This document shows positions 26,215 to 35,100 of a DNA stretch of 36,769 bases, piece by piece (the stretch's first letter is position 1; each line of letters starts with the position of its first letter). A model generated the notes under the pieces. It searched no databases. It saw only the letters and a program-made list of their open reading frames with translations, and was not told where the DNA came from. Location of the stretch: NCBI RefSeq assembly GCF_000827555.1, contig NZ_CDOI01000175.1, positions 1 to 36,769 on the forward strand, written 5' to 3'. The position numbers and the translations under genes are program-made. The DNA comes from Capnocytophaga canis. GTDB taxonomy: Bacteria > Bacteroidota > Bacteroidia > Flavobacteriales > Flavobacteriaceae.

Positions 26215-26874
26215 TCACAAATACGGGTGTAAAATATCTCTCCATTGAAAATACCCCTCTGCCATTAAGTGCAAACCATCATTGGTGTATTTGGCTGCCA
26301 ATTTATCGGTTCCTTTTTCCACAAAATATGGGTATAGGTCAATGTACATAGCTCCATATTCTTCAGCAATAAGTTTATACCTTTCGTTGATATGCTTTAT
26401 TACTTCTGGTCTCATATGATTTTTGAATGTGCCGAAATCAAGATTTACAGGCAATAAACTCTGAATATGAATCTTTGTTGTGGGAGATTCTTGTTGTATT
26501 TTTTGTACAATTTTCTTCATATTATCGACGATGGTTTTTACCTCAAAACCTCGGGCGATGTCATTCACTCCTATCATCAAAAATATTTTAGCAGGTTTAG
26601 CCTTTACGATATAATCTAAACGCTCATAAACTCCTTCGGTCGTATCTGCACTGATACCTCTGTTTTTCACTTTTTTCTCAGGGAATAACTCACTCCATTC
26701 ACCTCCGTTAGTTATGCTATTTCCTATGAAAACAATATCTTCTGAGGTTACAGGTAGCTTTTCAAACAAATCTGACCGTTGCTCGTAAAAATGCGAGTGT
26801 TTTCGTTCTTGTGTATATCCATTGAGAATAAAAACAGCAAAAAAAGACAAGACGACAAATCGTTTCATAATCAA
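26215..26874 (-). CDS. Secreted SGNH/GDSL-type esterase or acetylhydrolase
   Basis: A 219-residue protein. A signal peptide (about 1-21, FILNGYTQ) precedes a complete SGNH hydrolase domain. Block I is FIGNSITNGGEW (nucleophile Ser53), block II is the Gly near KNRGISADTT, block III is MIGVNDIARG (Asn oxyanion residue), and block V is TNDGLHLMAEGY (Asp199, His202). Close relatives act on acetylated sugars, platelet-activating-factor-like lipids or peptidoglycan; the substrate is not predictable here. It sits 34 bases after moxR and before DUF58 on the same strand, an unusual place in the Bat cluster. The start could be the first or second Met (26874 or 26868). Confidence 0.92.
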   Translation of the reverse strand: MIMKRFVVLSFFAVFILNGYTQERKHSHFYEQRSDLFEKLPVTSEDIVFIGNSITNGGEWSELFPEKKVKNRGISADTTEGVYERLDYIVKAKPAKIFLMIGVNDIARGFEVKTIVDNMKKIVQKIQQESPTTKIHIQSLLPVNLDFGTFKNHMRPEVIKHINERYKLIAEEYGAMYIDLYPYFVEKGTDKLAAKYTNDGLHLMAEGYFQWRDILHPYL

Positions 26875-26908
26875 AAAAGTAATAATTTTAAAAGAAAAAA
26901 CAACAGCT

Positions 26909-27910
26909 CTAAGGAACTTCTACTGTGTTTACGATTTTGTTGATAATCTCAACGGAAGTAACATTTTCTGCTTCTGCTTCATATGTAATTCCAATACGAT
27001 GACGCAACACATCATAAATAACAGCACGTACGTCCTCAGGAATCACATAACCACGTCGTTTGATAAAAGCATGACACTTGGCAGCAGTTGCTAAATTGAT
27101 ACTTCCACGAGGCGAAGCTCCAAATTTTATAAGAGGTTTTAAATCAGCTAAATTATATTTTTCAGGATAGCGTGTGGCAAAAATAATATCCAAAATATAT
27201 TTTTCAATTTTTTCATCCATATACACTTCACGAACCACTTGCTGAGCTCTGCGAATTTGATCTAAGCTAACTACTTGATTTACTACCTCTTGTTGGCCTG
27301 ATAAGTTGTTACGCATAATGAATTGCTCTTCATCCAGTTTTGGGTAGTCAATCACAGCTTTGAGCATGAAACGATCCACTTGAGCCTCTGGTAAAGGATA
27401 TGTACCTTCTTGTTCTACAGGGTTCTGTGTAGCCATTACCATGAAAGGTTTGTCGAGGACAAAAGTATTATCGCCGATAGTAACTTGTTTTTCCTGCATC
27501 GCTTCCAGTAGTGCAGATTGCACTTTGGCAGGAGCTCTGTTTATTTCATCCGCAAGAATAAAGTTAGCAAATATAGGCCCCTTTTTGATAGAAAATTCAT
27601 TTTGCTTAATGTTGTAGGTCATCGTTCCTACTACGTCAGCAGGGAGTAAATCAGGGGTAAACTGAATGCGACTGAAGGATCCATGTACAGCCTTAGCTAA
27701 AGTGTTTATTGATAGTGTTTTCGCCAAGCCTGGAACTCCTTCCAAAAGGATATGGCCTTGTCCTAACAATCCGATGAGCAAAGCATCAACCATATGTCGC
27801 TGCCCAACGATTACTTTATTCATCTCTCGCGTGAGTGAATCTACAAAAAGGCTTTCATTTTCAATTCGCTCATTAATTTGTCGTATGTCGACAGTAGTAT
27901 TATTTTCCAT
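26909..27910 (-). CDS. MoxR-family AAA+ ATPase
   Basis: A 333-residue cytosolic ATPase. Walker A is GVPGLAKT (58-65), Walker B is FILADEINR (117-125), sensor 1 is in VMATQNPVEQEG, and the arginine-finger/sensor 2 region is in GASPRGSINLA. MoxR proteins act as chaperones that remodel or activate VWA-domain partners. It is the first gene of the Bat cluster (also called batI or moxR). No strong consensus promoter is visible upstream; the best is a weak TACCTTG box about 27 bases before the ATG. Confidence 0.95.
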   Translation of the reverse strand: MENNTTVDIRQINERIENESLFVDSLTREMNKVIVGQRHMVDALLIGLLGQGHILLEGVPGLAKTLSINTLAKAVHGSFSRIQFTPDLLPADVVGTMTYNIKQNEFSIKKGPIFANFILADEINRAPAKVQSALLEAMQEKQVTIGDNTFVLDKPFMVMATQNPVEQEGTYPLPEAQVDRFMLKAVIDYPKLDEEQFIMRNNLSGQQEVVNQVVSLDQIRRAQQVVREVYMDEKIEKYILDIIFATRYPEKYNLADLKPLIKFGASPRGSINLATAAKCHAFIKRRGYVIPEDVRAVIYDVLRHRIGITYEAEAENVTSVEIINKIVNTVEVP

Positions 27911-28231
27911 ATGTTATACCTCGTATTTTGTGCCTCGCAAGGTAGTAAAAATATTTGTCTTAAGTGTTAAAAATCTTATAAAATAATTAGATTTGTAATG
28001 ATTTAAGAAATTCGTTTCAGTTTTTCTAAGACAAAGAGATTTTATTTAACATTTTTTATATCTTGTCATCAGCTATGACAGCACTAAATAACATCTTCTG
28101 TATTAACAAGCAACTGTGTATCAAAACACACAGAAGTTGATGAAAATCGATTCTCACTAATAGAATATGCGTTGATTTTTTCATTTTTCGTTTTATTTTT
28201 TTACATTTGTCGCTTTAAATAAGTAAATTAT
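27911..28231. other. Divergent intergenic region between moxR and thrS
   Basis: About 320 AT-rich bases. It holds the thrS -7 box (28202-28209) and a small hairpin, CAACTGTGT (28111-28119) against ACACA...GTTG (28128-28139, with a GAA bulge), upstream of that promoter. There is no gene. Confidence 0.5.
28202..28209 (+). promoter_or_regulatory. Likely -7 box of the thrS promoter
   Basis: TACATTTG matches TAnnTTTG and lies 22 bases before the thrS ATG. No TTG occurs 19-20 bases upstream (the nearest is 27 bases away at 28172), so the -33 part is weak. Confidence 0.5.
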
Positions 28232-30169
28232 ATGATCAAAGTTACACTACCCGACGGTTCAGTTAAAGAGTTTAACAAGGGCATAACGCCTTATGAAGTG
28301 GCTCTCAGCATTAGCGAGGGCTTGGCAAGAAACGTGTTGTCAGCAAGTTACGACGGAAAAGTGGTTGAGACTACCACGCCTTTGACCACCGACGGAAGTC
28401 TAATTTTATATACCTGGAATGATACCGAAGGAAAGAAAACTTTCTGGCATTCCTCAGCACACATTTTAGCACAGGCTTTGGAAGAAACATACTCAGATAT
28501 TAAACTAACGATAGGCCCTGCTATTGATAATGGATTCTATTATGATGTAGACTTCGGACAACACAGTTTTTCTGAAAAAGATATTCCAGAAATTGAGAAA
28601 AAAATGCTCGAAATCGCCAAAGGAAAGCATTTATTTTCAATGCGTTCCGTAAGTAAAAAGGAGGCATTGGATTTTTACAAAAACAATCCGTATAAAACAG
28701 AATTGATAGAAAATTTAGAGGATGGTTCAATCACTTTCTGTGATCACAGTACCTTTACCGATCTTTGTCGTGGAGGGCATTTGCCTAATACAGGTTTTGT
28801 GAAAGCGGTAAAAATATTGAGTATCGCAGGAGCATATTGGCGTGGCGATGAAAAAAACAAACAGCTAACACGTGTTTACGGAATTTCATTTCCAAAACAG
28901 AAAGATTTAACTGAATATTTGACTCTTTTGGAAGAAGCTAAAAAGCGAGACCACAGAAAGTTAGGTAAAGAATTAGAATTGTTTACCTTTTCAAATAAGG
29001 TTGGGCAAGGGCTTCCGTTGTGGTTACCCAAAGGAGCAGCACTTCGTGAGCGTTTAGAACAATTCTTGCGGAAAGCACAAAAACAAGCTGGATATGAGCA
29101 GGTTGTGTCTCCGCATATCGGGCATAAAGATTTGTATGTAACTTCTGGGCATTGGGAAAAATATGGTAAAGATAGTTTCCAACCCATTGCAACACCTAAC
29201 GAAGGCGAAGAATATTTACTAAAACCGATGAATTGTCCGCATCACTGCGAAATTTACAATTCAAAACCTTGGAGTTATCGTGATTTGCCTAAGCGTTTTG
29301 CTGAGTTTGGAACGGTGTATCGCTACGAGCAAAGTGGTGAACTTCACGGACTTACTCGTGTGCGTTGCTTCACTCAAGACGATGCTCACATATTCTGTAC
29401 TCCTGAGCAGTTAGATCAAGAGTTTAAAAACGTGATTGACTTAGTTCTGTATGTGTTTGGTTCGCTTGGTTTTGAGAATTTTACGGCGCAAGTTTCGTTG
29501 CGTGACCCTGAAAATCCGACTAAATATATAGGTTCCGATGAAAATTGGCAAAAAGCAGAACAAGCAATTATCAACGCTGCCAAAGAAAAAGGGTTGAATT
29601 ACGTGATTGAAACGGGCGAAGCAGCTTTCTACGGCCCTAAGTTGGACTTTATGGTGAAAGATGCTTTGGGAAGAAGTTGGCAGCTCGGGACAATCCAAGT
29701 GGATTACAATCTGCCAGAGCGTTTCGATTTGTGGTATAAAGGTTCTGACAATGAACTACATAGACCTGTTATGATACACCGAGCTCCTTTCGGAAGTATG
29801 GAACGTTTTGTGGCGATTTTGTTGGAGCATACGGCAGGTAATTTCCCACTTTGGTTAATGCCGAATCAAGCTATTATACTTTCCCTTAGCGAGAAATATG
29901 AAAATTATGCTCAAAAAGTTTTGAAATTATTAGAAAATTTCGATATTCGCACTTTGGTAGACAATCGTAATGAAACGATTGGTAAAAAAATCCGCGAAGC
30001 AGAGACGCAAAAGATACCTTATATGTTAATTGTAGGGGAAAATGAGGAAAAAGAAGCCACAGTTTCTGTAAGAAAACATGGAGGCGAAAGTTTAGGAACA
30101 CTTTCTGTAGATGCTTTCGTTAAGATTGTTGAAACTGAAATTGGAAAAAGTATAAAGTCGTTTAAATAA
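28232..30169 (+). CDS. thrS: Threonyl-tRNA synthetase
   Basis: Charges tRNA-Thr in the cytosol. The 645-residue protein has the full bacterial layout. An N-terminal TGS domain (about 1-62, [14 protein letters not shown]) is followed by the editing domain (about 63-240, [11 protein letters not shown] and a C..GGH motif DLCRGGHLP). The class II catalytic core (about 245-540) has the zinc site starting at Cys335 ([10 protein letters not shown]), motif 2 around [15 protein letters not shown] and motif 3 [11 protein letters not shown]. The C-terminal anticodon-binding domain comes last. It heads the thrS-infC-rpmI-rplT cluster, an arrangement conserved widely in bacteria. Confidence 0.98.
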   Translation: MIKVTLPDGSVKEFNKGITPYEVALSISEGLARNVLSASYDGKVVETTTPLTTDGSLILYTWNDTEGKKTFWHSSAHILAQALEETYSDIKLTIGPAIDNGFYYDVDFGQHSFSEKDIPEIEKKMLEIAKGKHLFSMRSVSKKEALDFYKNNPYKTELIENLEDGSITFCDHSTFTDLCRGGHLPNTGFVKAVKILSIAGAYWRGDEKNKQLTRVYGISFPKQKDLTEYLTLLEEAKKRDHRKLGKELELFTFSNKVGQGLPLWLPKGAALRERLEQFLRKAQKQAGYEQVVSPHIGHKDLYVTSGHWEKYGKDSFQPIATPNEGEEYLLKPMNCPHHCEIYNSKPWSYRDLPKRFAEFGTVYRYEQSGELHGLTRVRCFTQDDAHIFCTPEQLDQEFKNVIDLVLYVFGSLGFENFTAQVSLRDPENPTKYIGSDENWQKAEQAIINAAKEKGLNYVIETGEAAFYGPKLDFMVKDALGRSWQLGTIQVDYNLPERFDLWYKGSDNELHRPVMIHRAPFGSMERFVAILLEHTAGNFPLWLMPNQAIILSLSEKYENYAQKVLKLLENFDIRTLVDNRNETIGKKIREAETQKIPYMLIVGENEEKEATVSVRKHGGESLGTLSVDAFVKIVETEIGKSIKSFK

Positions 30170-30333
30170 GAGAATAGCTTATAGCGAAATAGAAGTAAAA
30201 TTATTGATATACAATTGATTATCTGATTTATTTTGGAAACTAGACTATCAATACTAGTACATAATCACTTCTGTAGGTGCTAATTTATTATTCTTTGAGT
30301 TAAAAATAGTATTAATTAAAAATCAGGAAGATT

Positions 30334-30882
30334 ATTAACAAGAAGGTAAACACTCCAGGTAGAGATGACAAACAACCACACCGAATTAATAACGAGATTC
30401 GTGTGCCTGAGGTTCGTTTGGTCGGGGAAAATGTCGAAGTAGGCATATATCCCACTCGCAAAGCATTAGAAATTGCAGATGAATTAGAGTTGGATTTGGT
30501 AGAAATCTCGCCAAATGCAACACCTCCTGTTTGTAAAGTAATCGATTACAAAAAATTCCTTTACGAACAGAAAAAACGTGAAAAAGAAATTAAGGCAAAG
30601 GCCACAAAAGTAGTTATCAAGGAAATTCGTTTTGGACCTCAAACGGATGAACACGATTATGAGTTTAAGAAAAAACACGGCGAAAAATTCTTGAAAGAAG
30701 GTGCTAAAGTGAAAGCGTATGTTTTCTTCAAAGGACGTTCAATAATTTACAAAGACCAAGGTGAAATTTTGCTATTGCGTCTTGCAACCGACTTGGAAGA
30801 GTTCGGAAAAGTGGAACAAATGCCAAAGTTGGAAGGAAAACGCATGACAATGTTCCTTGCACCCTTGCCTAAGAAAAAATAA
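30334..30882 (+). CDS. infC: Translation initiation factor IF-3 (probable AUU start)
   Basis: IF-3 binds the 30S subunit, proofreads the start codon and prevents early 50S joining. Recognisable parts are the N-domain ([21 protein letters not shown], split by the annotated start), the linker [13 protein letters not shown] and the C-domain ([26 protein letters not shown]). An ordinary start search gives GTG at 30403 and 159 residues, which would cut off the conserved HRINNEIRV segment. The frame is open upstream to a stop at 30313-30315 with no ATG, GTG or TTG at a fitting place. ATT at 30334 gives 182 residues, the family length, with AGGAAG just upstream. AUU starts are classic for infC and used for autoregulation. 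ATT at 30331 is also possible. Confidence 0.9.
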   Translation: MNKKVNTPGRDDKQPHRINNEIRVPEVRLVGENVEVGIYPTRKALEIADELELDLVEISPNATPPVCKVIDYKKFLYEQKKREKEIKAKATKVVIKEIRFGPQTDEHDYEFKKKHGEKFLKEGAKVKAYVFFKGRSIIYKDQGEILLLRLATDLEEFGKVEQMPKLEGKRMTMFLAPLPKKK

Positions 30883-30959
30883 TGTTGTAGTTTTGCACCC
30901 GTTTTGCAGAAAACATCAAACAATAAAAACGAAATAATATCGCAAAAATCAAAAGCAAG

Positions 30960-31157
30960 ATGCCAAAAATTAAAACTAAATCAGGGGCTAAAAAACGCTT
31001 TCAAGTAACAGGCTCTGGTAAAATTAAAAGAAAGCACGCTTACAAAAGTCACATTTTGACTAAAAAATCGACTAAACGTAAGTTGAAATTAACACACACA
31101 ACATTGGTTCATCCAAATGATGAAGCAAGTGTGAAAAGACAATTAGGTTTGAAATAA
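30960..31157 (+). CDS. rpmI: 50S ribosomal protein L35
   Basis: The 65-residue, very basic protein has the standard L35 sequence pattern ([20 protein letters not shown] at the start, [14 protein letters not shown] in the middle). It is located 77 bases after infC and 129 before rplT in the conserved order. The length is normal. Confidence 0.97.
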   Translation: MPKIKTKSGAKKRFQVTGSGKIKRKHAYKSHILTKKSTKRKLKLTHTTLVHPNDEASVKRQLGLK

Positions 31158-31286
31158 TTGTTCTTTTAACATCTGAGTAATTCAAAGTGAAAGACTTTTA
31201 GCTCAAAAAGGGAATTAATAACCATGGAGTTAGGTAAAACGAAGTGTCTGAAAATGACCACCTACTACAAAAAATAATTAACATTT

Positions 31287-31631
31287 ATGCCAAGATCAGT
31301 AAACGCAGTAGCTCGTAGAGCTCGCAGAAAAAAAATAATGAAGCAAGCCAAAGGTTTCTTTGGTCGTAGAAAAAACGTTTGGACGGTAGCTAAGAATGCT
31401 GTTGAGAAAGCAATGCAGTACGCTTACAGAGACCGCCGTAATAAAAAGAGAACATTCCGTGCTTTGTGGATTGTACGTATCAACGCAGGAGCAAGACTTC
31501 ACGGATTGTCGTACTCTCAATTTATGGGGAAATTGAAAGCAAACAGCATTGAGTTGAATCGTAAAGTTCTTGCCGATTTGGCAATGAACCATCCAGAGGC
31601 TTTCAAAGCTATTGTTGAAAAAGTAAAATAA
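31287..31631 (+). CDS. rplT: 50S ribosomal protein L20
   Basis: The 114-residue basic protein has the L20 hallmarks: [41 protein letters not shown] and the C-terminal [14 protein letters not shown]20 helps assemble the 50S subunit and in some bacteria represses this operon. It is the last gene of the cluster, followed by a strong terminator. Confidence 0.98.
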   Translation: MPRSVNAVARRARRKKIMKQAKGFFGRRKNVWTVAKNAVEKAMQYAYRDRRNKKRTFRALWIVRINAGARLHGLSYSQFMGKLKANSIELNRKVLADLAMNHPEAFKAIVEKVK

Positions 31632-31663
31632 AAAACGTTTAACAAAAGATATTATTTCGTTTT

Positions 31664-31692
31664 AAAAAGCTGTCCTTAAAGGATGGCTTTTT
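31664..31692 (+). terminator. Rho-independent terminator after rplT
   Basis: AAAAAGCTGTCC pairs with GGATGGCTTTTT around a TTAAA loop: a 12-bp stem with two G-T wobbles, and a T-rich right arm as the tail. It lies 32 bases after the rplT stop. The A-rich left arm makes it usable from both sides. Confidence 0.85.
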
Positions 31693-31786
31693 ATTTTGTA
31701 TTAACTTTTGAGCATTCAAATGTGAAAATGCTGTTTATGGTCACTTAATCCAAATTCCTATCGCGTAATTTGGGCCAAAAATAGTC

Positions 31787-31850
31787 AAAAAGTTATTCTG
31801 ATTTTTTTAAAGTGCTTGTAAAAGCTCCAAAAAAATCAGAATAACTTTTT
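31787..31850. repeat. Perfect 22-bp inverted repeat with 20-base loop
   Basis: The left arm (31787-31808, AAAAAGTTATTCTGATTT...) and right arm (31829-31850, ...AAATCAGAATAACTTTTT) are perfect complements. The loop contains a further 4-bp stem GCTT/AAGC. Each arm has A/T runs at both ends, so it could terminate transcription from either direction, serving the adhesin on the minus strand as well. A palindromic repeat family or a tiny mobile element is the alternative. I see no second copy in the window. Confidence 0.8.
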
Positions 31851-32154
31851 CTTACACAGATTATAGGATATTCCCATTTTCAAGTTTCTTTGAAAAACAG
31901 AAGCAAAAGCTCCTAATTATCGGTGCAGATTTACCCAAAACTAATAACATTTTTCAATAATAACTTATTATATTTCAGCAATATACCGTACATACAATCC
32001 TCTTTCAAAAAGAATCAAAATCTTTTGAATTATGTCTTAAATGTTGATATAAATTACCTCCTTTTTCTTTATCTAATAAATTCGCTCTACACTTACCACA
32101 GAGATGTTCTAAGAGTCACAATATCTTACAATCTGTTGTAGAAACCATTTGATC

Positions 32155-35100
32155 TTATCGATACAAGGTAAAGTGTCCCATAAATCGACGGTTATCATCT
32201 TGGCGATTTATTTCGATGATGTACCAGTAGTCCCCCGAAGGTACTGGTTTATGGTTATAGTTTCCGTCCCATTCATCAAGAACTCCATTTACAAATTGTA
32301 ACGTTTTGATTCTTCGTCCGTATCGGTCGTATATATGTACATTTGAATTTGCAAAATTTTCCATATTTCGAGGTTTCCAAGAATCGTTTATTCCATCTCC
32401 ATCGGGGGTGAAATAGTTCGGAATGGTGATGTCGAAATATTCTTGCTCTATGGTCATCGTTCTAGTACATCCAGCGGAATCTTGAACCATTACTTCAATA
32501 ATTTTGATTATTTTACCATCTTCAATGCGTTGAGGGTCGTTTATATTCATCACATACACGGAATTTTCCCCTTGTTCTTTTCCATTGAAATAGAAAGTGT
32601 ACTGAGGAGTTCCTTGTTCTGCAATAACCTCAATGGTATTCAGCCTCATGTCCGTTACTCTTTCCAATGTTAAAGGTAGCACGTTGTAAACCGTAAAAGG
32701 ATCAGCTGTAATGCTACAACTTTCAGAGAGTCCTAAAACAGTATCTTCATAGTACACTGTAATCTGTTGCTTTTTAATGGTTCTGTCAAAGTCATAGATG
32801 CGTCCAGCAAAACGTGTGGTGTTTGAGAACGTATTTTTTGTAGAAGAACCATTCAGAGTGTAGTACAACTTAGAGAAATCCAGCTCAATAGCAAATCCTA
32901 CTTCGATATAATCGGAATATTGATTGTCAACACACGTACCCTGTTGTTCAATGTGTCGTATGGTCAAATCGGGAAACTCCACCACAGTGAAAGATACTGT
33001 ATTTTGCATCAAACATTCGTTGGCATCGGTCATTCGAATTTCGTAGTTTCCTGGTCCTATGTTGTTATTCTTGAATTCTAACTCTGTTCCAGGATTTACG
33101 TTGGAGTAGCTTCCTACCTCAACAAAACTGTCTTTATGAACTACAGAAACTCGGTATGGAGCTGTTCCTCCTCCGATAACATTCACTCTTACGTATGCAT
33201 TTTCTTCTCCATGGCATACGGAGAATCTAGAGCTTCCACGGATGATTTCTACATTCATTGGACTTGGTTCATAAATGTTCACTGGAGATGTCCTGATACC
33301 ACAATTCCACGCATCGATAATTTCAACAAAGTAAGTAGCTTCGCCCAAACCACTGAAAACATTGGAAGTTTGAGGTTCTCTATGCAGTACATTATCCTTG
33401 TACAAAGCATAATAATATGTTCCCTCTCCCGATCCTCCACTGGCGTTAACGGTAATGATTCCATTCTGGTCTCCAATACACGTAATGTGTGTTACAGATA
33501 CGGTAGCTGAGACACTATTTGGTTGTAGCAACGTCAAGGAAGTTGTTCCAGTAAACATCGTACACCCTACAGCATCCGTTACAGAGATGGTATAATTATC
33601 GGCACTCAATCCTGTGAATAGAGCATACTGAACCACTCCTGTTTTAGTGATTGGAGCTCCACTACCGGTTAATGTCACCTCAAACGGAGTTTCTCCTCCT
33701 TTGATAGTTACCAACACTTCACCTTTGTTATTGTCGCAAGTAACTCCATAGGTTTCAGTGGCATGAATTTCAATTTTTGGAGGACTTTGTGGAATCACTA
33801 ATCGAATTGGTGATGTTTCACAGTCATTCAATAATGATTTAGCAATTACTTCATACGCTCCGGATTTTAGGTTGATAATACCTGTAGTATCTGTGGTCAT
33901 AGTACCAGTGTACACTTCGGTTGAATTTATTACCGACGTAATAGTGTATGTAAATCCATCGATGGCTTGATTGCCATTTCCTAAGGCTACATCTACGAAA
34001 CGTAAAGAAACGCTACCCGAATCACCGTAACATGTTGGACGGACGATATTTTCAGCCATTATTTCAAAGGTATTAGGATTGTCCACTCGGTGGGTGGAAG
34101 TCAATTCACAACCTGTGCTTAGGTTGATGACCTTAATTTCATAGTTACCCATACCTAAACCTACGAATGTATGCGAAGTTGAAGTGATTGTAGTTTGTGT
34201 TACAACCGTTTCTGTATCTATGTTTCTTAAGATATAGTTTAAGTTAGTTCCCAAATAGCTTGGTAACACGGACACTTCAACACCAATCTGTTCATCACGA
34301 CTACAAGTAATGCTTTGTGTGATAGTTACGGTAATAGCTTCTAAGCTAAATGTAGGAGTCACAGTCACAGGAGTTGTGCTTGACACTGTACATCCGTTTT
34401 GATCGGTTATCATCATATAGAATGTCCCTCCGTTCAAATCAGGTAGAGTGTAAGAGTTTCCGTTACCTAAGGCAGCGTTAGTTGTAGCATCGTAGAAAGT
34501 TGCCTGATATGGAGGTGTTCCTCCTTTCACTTTTGTCATATCAAAAGTGAGCGTTGCAGGATTCATTCGGCCATTACCTGCACAGGCGTATGCACTTGCT
34601 GTTAAAGCCTCGTTTTGTAATGATAACGGTTCAGGAGCAGTCAGCGTAATGTATCTTTCTGCATAACAATCGTTGTCATTTGACACTACTCGGATAGTGT
34701 AGCGCACCCCTGCTACCGTACCTCTCAAATCTTTGAAATTAGCGGTGTAGTTATCTGCTGTGGTTGGAGCAGTGACCGTAGTAGTTACCATTCCACCTGA
34801 GGTCAAATCCTCCATACGGACAATGGCAAAAGTAAACCCTGCGGGATCCGAGTTTGGCATACTCACGATAATTTCGCCTACGTTTGGATCGCAAGTGAGC
34901 GGAGTGGCTACCAGAGTTGCATCAGCAATATTTGGTTTTACAGGTTCTTGAATTTGTAAATCCTTGTAAATAGGACATGCAGTAGTATTGTTATCATATA
35001 CCGCTATGCGATAGTTTCCATATGCAGGGTTCAATATGGTGATTGTAGGTGTGTAAGCTCCTGTTAATACTACGGTGGCTGTTTCACTGGCAGTTCCTTT

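Larger units (their letters stand above)
31632..32154. other. Convergent intergenic region after rplT
   Basis: About 520 bases between rplT and the 3' end of the right adhesin. It holds the rplT terminator (31664-31692) and a separate perfect 22-bp inverted repeat (31787-31850). The rest is AT-rich with no supported gene; a 72-codon plus-strand frame at 31923 looks compositional. Confidence 0.6.

Noticed and set aside
27938-27944. TACCTTG on the minus strand as the moxR promoter
   Set aside because: Only a partial match to TAnnTTTG and no TTG at 19-20 bases; position fits but evidence is too weak to list.
30289-30297. TATTCTTTG before infC as a promoter
   Set aside because: The spacing inside the box is one base too long and no -33 TTG is present; infC may be read through from thrS.
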